The position numbers and the translations under genes are program-made. A stretch of 64,000 nucleotides of DNA, taken from positions 30,862,335 to 30,926,334 of the forward strand of contig NC_088788.1 in NCBI RefSeq assembly GCF_949628265.1, in the 5' to 3' direction. The notes beneath the pieces were generated by a model. It ran no database searches, had not been told where the DNA came from, and saw nothing but the letters and a program-made list of their open reading frames with translations. This DNA is from Cloeon dipterum. Taxonomy: Eukaryota; Arthropoda; Insecta; Ephemeroptera; Baetidae. Below are positions 1-13,824 of this stretch, one piece after another (positions within the stretch are counted from its first letter, which is position 1; every line of letters begins with the position of its first letter).

Positions 1-3000
1 GAATCGGTTGAGGGCTTCTTGCTCGATACCCTGGGCCTGAGTGCAGTCGTGCAGGTTCTCCAGCACTCTCTGCACCAAGGAGGCGGCAAAGGTCGGGTCG
101 CGCGAGCTCCTCACAAGCATCATGGTTTCATGAAGTGAGTGCAGCTGGCTCACCAGAGTGTTGCTCAGCCCAGAGAAGGAAGTCTGGATCCACTGTTCCA
201 GCTCAAGTCGGACCTTTTCAAACTGGGGGCCAAGAGGATCAACAGCTATTGGCTCTGTGCTTCTAGGTATGATTGCAGTGGCAACAGTTTCAGTTCCGAA
301 GCTCTGTGAAATTTTAAATATATTGGGGTTTCAATCGTAAATTGTGGGAATGCAACTTCAGATAGGAAAATAAGTTACGCACCGGTGGGGGCATCATGAG
401 AGCCTCTCGCTCTGGCAGCGGCTGGAAACCGGGTATGTTGCGAGCAAACTCTTCGTATACAGTCATTTGCTGAGGTGTGACCATTCCAACTTTGAGGCGG
501 ATTTGCTCTGGCATCCTTTCAGCTTGGTACTTGAGAGCAAGTGAGTCGCAATACCGCCTACCTTCGTTTTGGGCAAGTTTGCGCATTTCAAGTTCCTAAA
601 GTGAAATTTTTACAAGGGGGTTCGCAAAATTGCAGGCAAAAGCGGAATTCTTACGTTGGCTAGTCTTTTGTCGATTTCAATGATGGCCTTTTCAATGGCA
701 GTTTTCTGTATGAACGCACAGGCAAGTTCAATGTTCTCTTGGGCAACCATGGTAGCAGTGTGATCTACAAGTTCTTTGTGACTTGCAGTGGCACTCTGAA
801 AAGGACATTTAATATCAAATTTGTGTACAAAAATCAATTATACTTAAATGAACAAGCAATCATTGTTAATTTACTGATCAACAAATGTTTTTTTTGTAAA
901 TTAGGCGAGCCTAAAACACAGCATTTCAAACAAATGTATATTCATAATGGGCTTAGAGCCACTGTCAATGACATCACATTTAGTCCCTTCCCCTCTGAGA
1001 TACATTCGCTTAAATTAACCTAAATGGTTTAGTTTTTGGAAGTCACTTACCAAAAGCTGAGTTCCAAACGCTGACTTCAAGTTACTGCAGATTGCCACAA
1101 GTAAGCTGTCTCTGCAGGTGATCATGGCCATTCCTGCTGTCAAGTTGCGAACCATGTGATGGGCAGCTGCACGCATTCGATCTGGGTCAGGATCAAGAGC
1201 AAAGTCCTAAAAAACGAAACATCAGCAATCAAATCTTTCGGACATTTACTCGTTTCAAACCTTTTTGATGATCTGCTCGCAAGTCGTGAGGGAAATCTTT
1301 ATTGACCTATCCAAGACAGGTGCCATCCATTCCTGAACAGCGCGCTCGATCGCACCTTTGATGTATTGCTTGAGAGAGGGTTGAGCTTGGAATAGAGGCA
1401 GAGGGGGCACCACAATGTGTGCCGTCAGCGCGGCAAAGTTGTTTGCTTGAATTTCGTGGTAGGCAAACCTTGGCTCAGGTGGACCAGACGGTAGAGCGGG
1501 CGTTGGGGTGCCGGCTGTGGCGACAATTCCAGTGCTGGTGGCTGCTGAGCTTGTGGCTGCCGCAGAAACCATCTGCTGAGGCATTTCCTCTGTCGTTGCT
1601 ACGGTTGGGGATTTTTCAGTTTTTCAGTTAATATTGTTTTAGATAAAATTTACTTGTGGGTGGCTGCGGTGCTGGAGCAGGAGCACTGGTCGGAATTGTG
1701 ACTACACTGCCTGTGGAAATCTGCGGCTCAGGCTTGGCTGGATGCGACAGTTGAATCTCCAGGGTGCGCAGTTTGTCTTGGTCTTTGAGATAGACCGTTG
1801 GCTTCAGGTCCTGCAAGTGATCACGTGAAATGGACAAATCAGAGCGTACCTTTCATCTCTTACGTAAACGTCAATGTTCAGGTTCTTGCATAGAACTTCA
1901 ATTTCAAACTTAAGGTTGAGTTTTAGGTCTTGCTCTTGGTGCAGTTCTGCTAGCACATTCATGAGGGCCATGGTCCATGGATTTGGTGGCCTAAAAACCT
2001 ACACAAACACACATTAGTGGAGGAACTTTGATTTTGAAGTTCAAAAGAGTACCTTGCTTTTGGAGCAAGCTTCTAGGACTTTGGCCACAAATGGAACCAC
2101 ATACAGCAGTTCCTGCTGGCCCTTGAGATACGCTTCAGCAAGCAGAGCTTTTAAGTCCATGTCATTTTGAAGAATTGGCTTGTTCTTGGCCAGGGTCAGC
2201 ATTCCAAGCCAGTGTCCCAGATTTTTCAGCAGAGATCGGTCTGAGAAATTGGCGATGCCTTTTTTATCACTGTGAAGTAGGACTTTGATGTTCCTGAAGG
2301 TTTCTCTCACAACCATTTTGTTCAGGTCAGGTATTTTCAGGACATCAAGGAAATTTGAATAGAGAGCATGAAAGTTAAACTCGATGCTAGCTCGCTTCAT
2401 TACTAAGTACTGAGCTACCCATGGCCAGTATTCATCTGTTATTATGTCTTTCAAGTCATCACACTGAAACAAAACGTCATAAATAAATAATTTTAGTTAA
2501 GAGGCGTTAAAATTAATTTTGGTATAGTTAAAAAAATAAAATCATTGATCTGAAACTCCCAACATGGAGATGATGTACTATCTAAAAATTTGCAAAGAGC
2601 ATCAAAATTTTACCTTTGATTGCAGATTCAGCTGACTCAGGTTGTTGAAGATAAATGCGATTTTATCCTGCATCACTTCTGGTGGAGCAATGATTTTCTC
2701 CTCCTTTTCAGTCGCCACCAAGAGTGTGTCGATGTTAGTAGCCATAGCAATGGAAGGCTATATCAAATTATGATAAGTGTGTGAACATTTAAGTACAGTG
2801 TTATGATACTTACTCTTGAAGGAATGCCAGATCCAATTGTTGACTTCACAGCTGTGCTGCTTGTGGTTGAAACAGACGGGGGCAAGTTTGCTGCAACGTT
2901 GGGTGCAGGAGAATTGCTTGTTGTCACTGAAGGTTCTACACTTCTCATGCCGCTCTCAACATACTAGAGCCATGAAAAATCAGTCAAACATGTTTGAATA

Positions 3001-6000
3001 GAAAGGTCTTAACTTTTTGTAATGGATTAATTAATAAGAATAATTGTCATATTTTACTAGCAGCTAGATTGATTTACCTCGATCAAAGTTGGTGGGAAGC
3101 TCTTAAAGTTAGGCAGTTGAGAGACATATTCACAGTACTTTTGGTACTCTTTCAAGCGTCCCTTGAATCGGTCCAAGGCAGTGATGCCAAAGTTGTACAT
3201 TTTGCTTTGATATGATTGTTTCAAGGCGTCCAGCACATACCTCAAAGCGTATCCAAGCGCCAGATAGCTACTTAATGCGTGTTAGTGATATATTTAACAC
3301 ACATGATTTTAGCTGTAATACCTGACAAGCCCTCTTTCAATGATTCCACCAAATAGTTGAGCAGTAATGTATAGCTCTTTGTCTGGGTACTGAGGAAAGA
3401 ACTTGTATTCCTCAAACAAATTGCGTAGCATGCAAGTGAAGACATCCTGAAGATAATCATTGTTAGTTTAGTTTACAATCATTATCCAAATTTGATTTTG
3501 GTACCTTTTCTCTTTGATTGGGTGATGTTTGGAATTTCCTGAGCATTTCCAAAGTCTCATCAATTGAAAGGGTTGGATGAGGAGGATGGTTGTAAATTCG
3601 CTTAAAATAGCTATTAGCCTCTTCTTCCACTTCTTTTGACAGCATGTGGGTGTTTTCCGAAAATATCAAGGATTCTCCTAAAACAGAAAAAAAAACTAGT
3701 TTTGATCCACTCATTTAAACAAGGCATTTCATGAAAGAAAATTTCTGTGATATTCAATGAACTGGTAGAGCTGATAGGGCCAAATTAATATAATGGTCAT
3801 AATCTAAATCACATAGGAATACAATTTGAAAAACAGGTGTAAGTCAGAGACAAGAAACCTTCATGAATTCACAAAGCAATTGATCTCAACAGTGCAGAAA
3901 CGATGCTGCAGTATCAATATTGCTCAATTGTAAACAATGAATAAAATGAATTAAACTTGTCGAATAAAATTCATTTTAAGCTTTATGTTGTTCCATTACT
4001 TACCTGTTTCATTTGCAGATTTTTACTATCTAAAACCTGCATGATTCAAAGCCAGAAAGAGACCTGTATGACTTACCTTTGTCAGAAGAAGTTTCTAGTC
4101 TAGGAGGGCCCCCAATGGGATTGAGGGAGGTCTGAGACATGCCTTGAGAGGAGGCAGTTGATGTTATCTGCGAGCCAACAGGCCCTCCAGTATGCAGCTG
4201 AGCATTGAGCGGCAGCAAAGGATTGAATGGGCTGGTGGACGCCACTCCGGCGCCGATTATTCGCGAAGGAGATGCTGGTGTCGACACCTGGGACCCAAGA
4301 GAGTTGGAAAGCAACGGACCGAGATTTGTTGACACTAATGGTCCTGGCGACCCTGGCATGCTGAACGCGGACGCGGTGTGCGCTCCTAGAGCACTGCCAA
4401 CTCCACCGCCCAACGATAAGCTGCTCAAACTTGATCCAATGCTGGCCAAGCTGTCCACTTGTGGGGTTGAGAATAACTAGGGAGAGCGAGGTCAGATTTT
4501 TCAAGCAAGTTTAAAAGAGCAAGTGTACCTGTGCATTAATTCCAGCTGGATTAAACGCACTGTCAATACTGTGTCTCGGTCTTATGGCACCTGGCAAGGT
4601 TTGGCGTGGGTTGCCTAGAAGAATTTTGCAGTTGGCAACAGTCGTGCTAATCATCTCAGATAAGTCGTGGGATACGCTCCTGTAAAGACAAACGCTTTCA
4701 ATTATACTGCGTCAATCAAGTGTTTGGGGAAAAACCCACTTTTCAAAAGCCTGCAGGCACATGACCATTTGAGCGAGCTGATCTTGAGGAAGTTGAGCTG
4801 CCTTGGCGGTGTCATCTTTCACAATGCCGCCAAGCACCTGAGGAGTGCGTCTCTGTAACGACACATTAGCAAATTCACTTTTAATTGCTGATGCAATATC
4901 AAGATATGACGTGAAATGATTGCTGATTCCTCTCAAAAAATTAAAGCAAAAAGATTGACACAACTTACAAGGAAACCTGTTAGGATGTAATCATAGTTAG
5001 TGGTTGAATTAATCAATTAATTTTCAACACTGAAAGCTAACATAAAGTTTTTTTTAATTTTGAATGTGTTAGAGAGTTATGGAGCAATAATTTTAAGATA
5101 TTCTACAGGAATTTGATATGTTTTTAAGTTGGTAGTAAATAATAACGATTCAATAAAATTTTGAATCTACATTAAAAGGCAGTTTATAAACAGAACTAAA
5201 CAAAGAAATTTTAAAAGCCAATTTTGAGAATATCAGCTGATTTTTAACCCTGTAAATCGCAACTCCAACCAATAAGTTTTTACCAATGAACTCACTTCAA
5301 ATTACAATACTTTGTGTATCCAATGAGATTGTTACTTGTAAATCAAAGCATCCTTGAAGTTTCCTTGTTAGATGACAAGCTAGTGATTTTATACTTGAGA
5401 GCTGTGCAAACCGATCTTATCAAAGAATAAGATGAAGCTAAAAAACTAACCTGGAGGAACTTGACACAAGCTGAGATGAATGGCTCTCCTTGCTGAATCA
5501 TTTTGTCATTAAGCCATTTGTCCAACTTCAGGAAACCTCGTCTGGAGGCTAGACAAGCTAAGTCGATCACAAAGGGATAAGTTTGTTCTGCCAGCAGCAT
5601 GGAAAGGCCTTTCAAGTCTTGTGCAACGTCGAGAATTCTAGTAAGTCTTGTCTGATCGTTTTCGCCTCTGATGTAATACTCAGCCATGGCCGCCATTACC
5701 ACAGGCTGGAAGGCGTTGCTCTGTGGATCAAACAAGTTTAAAAATTAGGATTCAGCAGGTTTTAGGTTATCAAACTGATCTCTCACCTGAGCATGCCAAG
5801 CAGTGTGAAGGATGATTGCCGAGTTTGAGTGGTTGGCTAGGAATGTGGGTAGCAGAGCAGACAGCACATCTTTCCGCAGCTGCATCGAGCTTTTCTGCGC
5901 GTTCTGAGTGCTAGCTTGCAGCAGACCAAGCGCGAGAACGTCTGGGTACAGATTGAGAACCGGTTTCAAGATTTCAGTGACTGGGCTGCACAGTCCACGA

Positions 6001-8652
6001 TCACAGAGATACAGCAAAGTCTCCAACAGATCCAATGAGCGCCTAAATGAGCAATTTTTTCTAAGACCTTGTTATTTCCATGTTTTAAACTCAGTACCAA
6101 GTGTTCGCGTCCTTGCTATCAGAGTCTGGAGGCACCTTCAAGGTGTCGATCACCACTGGACGGAACGTGTAGTCGGTGAAGCTGAAGACATCAGGACTCT
6201 TCAAAATTTGTTGCACTAACGACAACTGGAGAAGACAGAATTAGAAGATCGGACGGACGAATAATACGTGTGTAATACTTGTCCTTCAGCATTCTCCCAG
6301 GCTCTGTAGATGTGCTCGATAGGGAAGAGATCTGGATGGAAACCCTGTGCCTGCAAACCTGACCTGAGGGCAGTCATCAACAAGGTGAGACCCTGCCTGT
6401 CGTTGACGCGGAATTCTTTAAAGTCGAGTTCTCTGACAACGTCGTCCCATCTCAGATTCGGTGCCATCTCTTTGATAGCCTGGACGAAAATTTCCACGTT
6501 CCATGTTAGTGGTATTGACTCTGGTTTCTCTTTGTCCGCGTAGAAATTAGAAGTCTTGTCAAGTCCTGTGTGGGTGCGCACCATGGCGCCGAGAACCCTG
6601 GCAATGGCTGCGGATGTGATCTCTCTGCCCAGGCTGGACAGCTGCCGGCGGCACTCCGCCGCAGAGGAACAACAGCCATACCCGAGCTCGATTATCAAGT
6701 CTGCTAATGAATTGTCCATCTGAAATTTGAAAAATTGCAGACCACGCAGTTCAGCCGCTGGCATGCTTCTAACCATTTTCGAGGGAGGCTCAATTGGCAT
6801 ATCAACAGATATGTCCAATGTGGATTTGTACAGGAATGGCGCAAGAATCTCAGGTACAGTTTCAGGACTGTAATTCTTGCACACTTGTTCCAGAAACAAG
6901 TCAAATGTTTCGGGGTTGACTCCTGAAAGAAATTGATTGGTAAAACCAGTTGTTTTGAGGGGTAGATTAATCACCAAAAGTATCACTCGACAACGCTGTG
7001 ACGTTGGCAAGGATAAAGTGGAGTGCTTCAGTACCAAAGTCCTTGGTAGTTTCGTCGCTGGACGCTCCAGGTTCTGCCAAGTTAAGGGTTACTTTAATAT
7101 TATGAATTTTACTGTTGAGATAGATTCTATTATATTACAAAATGATCGTCTGCTTTCATGGTTGGGTTTGATATTATATTTGGCTTGCGCGGTGCGGCTT
7201 CTGATTATTAACCTTTACGAGTGCGGAAAAAATGCGACACATTTGTGTAATTTGGCTATCCAGAGAATCAGCATAACAAGCGTGTCATGTATCCGCATGC
7301 GCAGGGATCTTCATTTGAGTAATCCAAATTAAAGTCCTACGTAAGCAGTTCAATAACGGTCATTATGATGAAATAAATTCTTGGTATTGGACTATTGGGT
7401 TAACATTTTTTGTTCAATTCTTGTGTGATAGGTGTTGGGTGTATGATTTTTTAGATTGGCTCTTATAAAGCATGAGCTCCATCATGTTTGTGTCTTTAGT
7501 ATTTCCTTTTACACATTTGCTGAGTGTTCATAGGAGCATGGGCGCACAAATTGTGCACAGGGAACGCACGCTGAGCTGGAAATGGACTTTCCTGTACCTA
7601 TTTCGTGTTTATATGGGTGGATGAATAGGAATATATGAAGTTTTATTGAAAATGATCCATTGACTTATGGATTTAAAAGAATTAAAATGCAACATACCTG
7701 CTTCAACGACACTTCGGACAAACTCTGGAAATTTCTGCTTGAGAAATCCAAGAGCTTGGCTTTTGGTGTCTGAGTTTGAGGAGTGCAGAAGGCTGAGGCC
7801 AAGAACGACTTCTTGGATGGGGGAAAAGCGCAACAATCGACTCAGCAAAGACAGGAGCTGCTGGGACGACTTGGGGCTCTAGAAGTGAGGTTAGTTAGAC
7901 GCATGGTTAAATAGAAGGTTATTGAGCAGTACTTTTAGAAGTTGGACCGCTTGCTCGAATGCGTAACAAAAGTTAGCAACAAGTCGAGACTTGGACAAAA
8001 GGGCGGCGCACTCCTGCTGGAGCAGCAGTATTTGCTGACTTCCTTTGTCCGATGTGGCTCCAACTTCGATGTATGAAAAGAGACTTCGCAACAGATGTCG
8101 GTCTGCCTCTTCACCGTGCAAGGCTATCAACTACAAGTCAAAAGAAATGAGCGCGTTAAATTATTTCAGCTTTTGTAAACCTAACGTGTCTAAGGGTATA
8201 AGCTATGTTTGAATTAAAAACAAAAGAAAATGCTAACGTCAAGATTGCGCACACATGGTAACAGTCAGTGTGACAGAAGTTAAAAAAAATCGATTTAAAT
8301 GAGTGGAATAGCCTGATGCAAAAAATATTAAAACAAAGTATTGGATGGAAGTCTGTGAGTTGGGATATTTCGTAATTGATAATCCTTAGCTTGGATGGAA
8401 ATGAAAAATGGAAAATGCAGCAAAATGATGCGCAACAAAAAAGAGGGGGAATGGATGCTAAGCGCTGATATGCACAACAGCGACCATGCACTTGAGATAG
8501 GTCAAGCTGACCAAAACCACACTTTTTAGCACTTTGCACACGATACGTACACAGGATAGTTCTTGAACACTTGTTTTGTAATTTTTCTTCGTTAAATTCG
8601 CAACCAAATAATTGATTTGTGACAAGGCAAAAGACAACGAATCCAGGTTCAT
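1..8652 (-). CDS. CNOT1: CCR4-NOT complex scaffold subunit 1 (partial, C-terminus outside window)
   Basis: CNOT1 is the scaffold of the CCR4-NOT deadenylase, which shortens mRNA poly(A) tails and represses translation. The start at 8652 ([17 protein letters not shown]) matches the conserved animal N-terminus; exon 1 is 8551-8652 and exon 2 runs from 8130 to 7933. The order of recognisable segments follows the vertebrate protein: N-terminal HEAT repeats (8130-5451), a Ser/Gly/Pro-rich linker (about 4030-4460), the TTP-binding and MIF4G/CAF1-binding region ([10 protein letters not shown] at about 3590; [17 protein letters not shown] at about 2200), then the DUF3819/CAF40-binding region ([18 protein letters not shown] at about 1330; [15 protein letters not shown] at about 500). 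The left edge falls near human residue 1650 of about 2376, so the NOT1 C-terminal domain is not in the window. Larger introns are 4853-5451, 7074-7697 and 8131-8550, with no further gene seen in them. The identity is certain; some exon edges are approximate. Confidence 0.97.
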
Positions 8653-9284
8653 AGTTCCATGAAGACAACTTCGAAAGCTTCTAACACACTTGAAGCCTCC
8701 TCAATGTACCACAAAATTCGCCTCCTTTTGTAATTTACAATCAAACAATTACTACTAGGTCGAAATAGTCCTTTATGGGTCACCATCGGGATGGTAAAAT
8801 AATAATATCACTTTCACAATATTATCATGGCTGCCTATCATCACATACAACCGATGCCGATAACTCCATCTTCCAACGTTGCCGTTCTCAGCGACTCATT
8901 GTCAGTTTAGCCAACAGTTTCACCGGAAAACCAAAATTGCTCATATCATTTTATTAGTAAATTCAACATATTATATATTTTTTTCAATTTAAAACTTTTG
9001 ATATTTAAAGTTTAATTGCTTTAAAGAATAATTTTTCAGGTAAAATCATGTTGTACGAATATCACTAGAGCAGAAGATTATCCACAAGTTAAAAATTTTA
9101 GTTCTCTATAACGCGCAAAGCGGCGCTGCTTTTCAGAGGCAGCAATTTGGTTGGACGAGCCGAAAGCAGCACCTGACGTCTCACGTTTCAGCGTTCGAGC
9201 GAATAAAACAAATTAAATAATAATATCTCCTCGTCCCAGCAACAAAATTTTAGGAGTTTTACCAGACTTCCGTTGTGTTGTATC
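8653..9284. promoter_or_regulatory. CNOT1/RPAP2 divergent intergenic region (putative shared promoter)
   Basis: The 632 bp between two start codons pointing away from each other must hold both 5' UTRs and promoters. It is AT-rich around 8950-9030 and more GC-rich with TGACGTCT at about 9175, close to the RPAP2 start. No coding sequence is seen. The promoter role is inferred from position only. Confidence 0.55.
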
Positions 9285-11680
9285 ATGGAACGAACAATTT
9301 TCCCGAAATCAATGTAAGTTCAAAGAAAAAATAAAATTAAAATGTTTAGATGGCATGGTAGAATGAATAACACATGTATGTAATAATGTAAAAAATGAAA
9401 TACATACATACACATCATGTATATTGTATAACCATGCTTGTGGTAAACTCTAGATTTTTTGTTTTCGTGCCCTCCACAAATTTTGGCATTTTGTCAAATA
9501 TGTATTCGAACACTGGAGGACACAGCACCATTAGACAAATACACTTCTTATAATATATTTTTACGCTGTCTAAAAATTATGTGTATCAGTGTGTAATGCT
9601 TTGCAATTTCAGTAATGGAAAAACTGTGACTGTTGGGGAAAAATCGACAGAAAATAGCCAGCAGTATCGAGATCATCGAGATGCTCGGTAATAATTTCTC
9701 GTCGCTCTAATTTTCCGTTAAATTTTCAATTTCATTTTTACTCTTCAGTGCAAAGGAAAAAACGGAGGCATCATCAATACAGTACAAACAAGAATGTTTC
9801 AAGAGGTCAAGGAGAATTATTGAGCAACTCTTGGAGAAGGACATTTCGGAGGAATATCTCCTAGAAAATGTTAATTTGCATTTTGTTTACCACGTGAACG
9901 GGTTGACATTTTTTTTCTGTGCAGGTAAAATACATTTCTCAGACAGACTACGATGATGTAGTTGTGGAGAGAGCGATTGTCAAACTCTGTGGCTATCCAG
10001 TCTGCAGCAATTTATTGGGACCTGTTCCAAAAAAGCAGTTTCACATATCTTCAGCTACAAATAAAGTGTACGACCTGACAGACAGAAAGGTAGTTAGTCA
10101 ACACGCGCGCGAATAAGTATTTATAACTTCTTTGCACTTACAGAATTATTGCAGCAACTGGTGTTACAAAGCATCTAATTACTTCAAGGACCAAGTCTTG
10201 TCTAGTCCAGTTTGGTTTCGAGAACACGAAGTCCATCATGACTATCACCTACTCACCCATACTGGAGATTCGGGCAAGCCTGGAGAAGAGGTTGCGATGC
10301 AGATCGATTCGCTGAATATATCAGAAAAGAAAGTAAAAGTGGAAAGACCGACTGTCAATTCATTTGCCTTCGCCGAATTGGAACAGTACCACAATGATGG
10401 AATTTTCAATCACGATTCATTAGAAATAAAAGAAAACTCAACCAACTGTGAGGCTGGAGACATGGAAGTTTGTTATTCGTTTCACGAGGAGAGGAAAAGT
10501 GAACCTGCAGTGAAGAAGGTGCCCGTGGAGTCCCAAAGACCAGCAACAACGTGCTGGGCAAATGGGGGCGACGTGAATCTGTCGCAGTTTCAGATCCCGA
10601 GGGCCCCAAAAATTCCTAAAATGCGTCCCGAACACAAGGAAGAACCTGTCGAAGTGGAACAGATTCCAGCTGAAAGCGAAGGGAGCAGGAAAGTGCCCAA
10701 GCGCATAGATAGAGCGCCATGCAATGCGAGGCCTGAGTCTGTCAAATTTGACGCTGAAAAGGTTGTGAAATTCATCAACGAATGGTTCACCATGGATACC
10801 CTTCAGATGGTGCTGGGCGCCAAGAAGTTGTATGAGCGCCTTCGCAGCAAAATAGACTCGCTATCCTCTGCTAGTGACGCTCCTGACTGGAAACCCACGG
10901 TTGAGAGCAAGCTGCTGCAAATCTGCAAAACGCTGAGCGAAAAGGAAGGACAGGAACAACAGCCTGAGGATGACCGCGTAGCATGCTCCGAGTTGGAGTT
11001 GAAAGTGGCCGCTTTTTACCAGGGCAAAACCAGCTATGTGAAAGAGCCACCTGCATCTTCTAAGGTCTCACCCATCCTTCCAATTGTGGACAGATACGAG
11101 CAAAAGCAGGCAAGAAAGAAGATAATCCTAACCAGACTGGAGAAAATGTAAGTAATTTTCATTTTAAGTCAATGACAAGTAAGAAGAGATTCAAATTTGA
11201 TTGACTGAAAATACGAAGAAAGCTTAATTTTTTAAGTAATATAAAAAAAGTTTCCATTAGTTTTTCACTATTAACATCAACAAGGAATCTTAAATTTGGA
11301 CTTGAAGTGTTCCAGAAATTGCTGAAATTTTGAGGATTGCTATCGATGATCTCGGGCTGAAGATGCAAATGCTAGCTGACACATTTGATCTGACAGCGCA
11401 CAACATAATGATGAAACCTCAAGAGTGGAATTTCATGGGTCTCATTGTTTTGCAATTGTAAGTATATCAGTAAAAGTATAGACTAACCGACTAATTTTAC
11501 CTTCTTAATTTGAGGTTGATTTCAAGCGACCATGATCCACAGAGGTTTGTCAGCAAAAAGAGCACTAAAGTCATGAAGGCGATGCTGAAGTCCTGCAACC
11601 TCAAAGAAGATTTCCTTGATCTGCTGATCATCCAACTTGTTGATGTTGACAGAATTTTAGCCAAGTTGACAAACACTTAA
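9285..11680 (+). CDS. RPAP2: RNA polymerase II-associated protein 2 (Rtr1-type CTD phosphatase)
   Basis: Seven exons join to 569 codons: 9285-9313, 9613-9687, 9749-9869, 9925-10089, 10144-11147, 11308-11457, 11515-11680. RPAP2/Rtr1 proteins are reported as Ser5 phosphatases of the Pol II C-terminal repeat and help import Pol II into the nucleus. The Rtr1 zinc domain is clear: [13 protein letters not shown] (about residue 96) and [15 protein letters not shown] (about residue 131) supply the metal-binding cysteines, followed by SPVWFRE. The middle exon is a low-complexity acidic/basic linker. The last two exons (for example [20 protein letters not shown]) resemble the helical C-terminal segment of animal RPAP2. 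An AATAAA lies just after the stop at about 11691. It is head to head with CNOT1. Confidence 0.93.
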
Positions 11681-13113
11681 TAGGATTTTTAAAATAAAGT
11701 CAAAATTATTTTTGCAACATAATATGGAATTTTTTTATGTTAGAAACTTCCACAAAATGAATGCTAAACTGGCACATTGTGTATCAATTCATAAAATTGG
11801 CATGAAAATGTAGAAGTTTCGAAGCTAGACAAGTAATTTGATCTTCAGAACCACCACCGCAGGATGCGATTTTACAACTTTTGACAAGGCGGCTTCATGC
11901 AGTATGAAACAAAAACATGCCAAATATATTGCTGAAGTGGTTTACTTCATTATCTTCTCCAAAGCAAGATGTTGGCAGAGATTATAATAAGTGCAAAGGT
12001 CAAAGCTGTAACCATATTGTGTGTTGAAAATAGGAACTTTACTCGCAAATTTTCCTAAAGTCGATTGTTTCAACTGAGGTATTCAGTCAGTGGCTGTTGC
12101 GCAGTTCTGTTGACAAAACCCCTTCAGCGTGTCACACAAGCTATTCATAGGTTTTAAATATTGGACTAGAAACTGTCGTGAGCATCAAGCATTTTAAGTT
12201 ATTCAAAATCGCGGTTAGCTTTGCACGGAGACATTCACCGATCTCTTTGCGCTCTAAATTGGTGAAAGAATTTGTCGGTTGAAATAACCACAAAATTCCG
12301 TCGGTTATTGCCAAAGCGAATTAATTTGCAATTTCAAGAATTATTTTGATTTAGAAACTGGGTTTCTTAATAACTGATTATGAGAACTTAAGTGACACTA
12401 TTTTAATGAGCAGAATCCTTGGAGAATCTCAAACTCCTAACTGACAATGAATGAGTGCAAATTTGAGCTTGATATGGTGTACACTGGCAGCTTTTCATAG
12501 AACAACACAACAACAAGCCAAAAATACCTGGATCGAAATCATCTGACAGTCATTTCAAATCTTCTCTTATAAACTGAGTATTTTCATTGAAAGTGCAACA
12601 AGAACCAATTAAAACATCAATTAAAAATCGGTGTTTCAGCAACCAATGGCCAACAGAATTGTTTCTCAAAACGCTATTAACGGCCAGTATATCATCGATT
12701 CCACAAAACAGCACCGTATGTTTGCAAACCCAAGTACCAGCAATCGCCAAATTGATACAACTTTGCCATTGATTAAAATGTGTCTGTATATTATGTTCAG
12801 GTTGTATTCTAAATAGACCATCTCAAATCTACGTCAGTCCCTCCAATTAAAAGGCTGTGCTGGACTGGCAAATTTTTCCGAGTACAATTTAAATATATCC
12901 AGTCTTCATGATCAATTTCTTAAAAAAAATTAGCATAACAGTGCTACATGGGGTGATTTTACCAAGAGGAATCGTACCAATAATGAATTAGCTGCCGTGT
13001 TCTTCTTACTTCAGTTTCTTTGGCTTGCCGAAGAAGAGGTTGCTGCCGAATCTGCAACAATGATGCGTAATATCTATAGAGCATGGAAAAATCAGTAGTG
13101 ATTTTTAAACCCG
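11681..13113. other. RPAP2-TSC1 spacer
   Basis: This is the 3' flank of RPAP2 plus AT-rich DNA. Short open frames occur (for example 12587-12816), but they have no family resemblance, no splice context and no compositional shift. I see nothing else in it. Confidence 0.5.
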
Positions 13114-13452
13114 TGGGCAATGAGCTCACCGGGTCCCAATTATACTGCTGAGCGGTTAACATGGCGCACGAGTGGCCGCAGAGGAGCTTGGGCCATCTTT
13201 TTTCGCCACCCCACACTGAGGTCTTTAATTGAAACGCCAGGTTTTCGTCCATAAAGCCGCCGGATACCAGCAAGTGGCGAGTCGGCCTCCCAGCCCGTTG
13301 ATCAATTTGAGTATATATCAAGTAGTTAAACTAACCACCTTTTGCCTTCTCTGACATTGGGCAGCCAGTATTAAATCCCAAGATCATTCAACTGCTCAAA
13401 TATCTCCCATTGCTTCGACACTCCTGAGAATGCCTTAACAACGCGAGCCAAA
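13114..13452. repeat. Interspersed repeat, copy 1 of 2
   Basis: This stretch aligns from end to end with 53050-53385 in the same orientation. Shared blocks include TGAGCTCACCGGGTCCCAA, ACTAACCACCTTTTGCC, TCTGACATTGG and CAACTGCTCAAATATCTCC, separated by many substitutions and small indels. Read on the minus strand it holds a frame (13321 to 12959) with KRWPKLLCGHS followed by DPVSSLPT, weakly like the middle of a RING finger (CGH, then a Pro-rich loop). Flanking minus-strand frames (13595-13371, 13764-13567) may belong to the same relic. There are no terminal repeats or target-site duplications that I can see. It could be a decayed multi-copy host gene fragment or a non-autonomous element; I cannot decide. 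Confidence 0.7.
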
Positions 13453-13824
13453 ATTTTCGATAGGTGCTTAACTCGTATTAGGTATAGCATGACGCATGCT
13501 TTGCGTGCACTTGAATTGTGAGGATCATAGCGATGTTTAGGATTCAAGTGCGGGCTGATTTGCGCCTTAATTTGATTCTCTAGCATTGCGATCACGATTC
13601 CATTTGGATTTGGGAGGGTTGCGAAAGCTTACTGACTCGCTACTTGCACCTTTCAAACATGCGTGAATTAATTTCACGGGACAAATGCCTAGCATTTCAT
13701 TAAAAGACCCTTGTGCAAAGGTGATAACACGAACTGGTCCTTTTATAGATTGGGCTTCCTCCAATGAGGCCCATGCGACATGTTATTAATTCACAATGTT
13801 ATTAGGACACGAAGTTGTTCGCTA

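Noticed and set aside
8156-8668. 170-codon open frame on the - strand over CNOT1 exon 1
   Set aside because: Different frame from the conserved CNOT1 start ([12 protein letters not shown]) and runs through its first intron; AT-rich chance frame.
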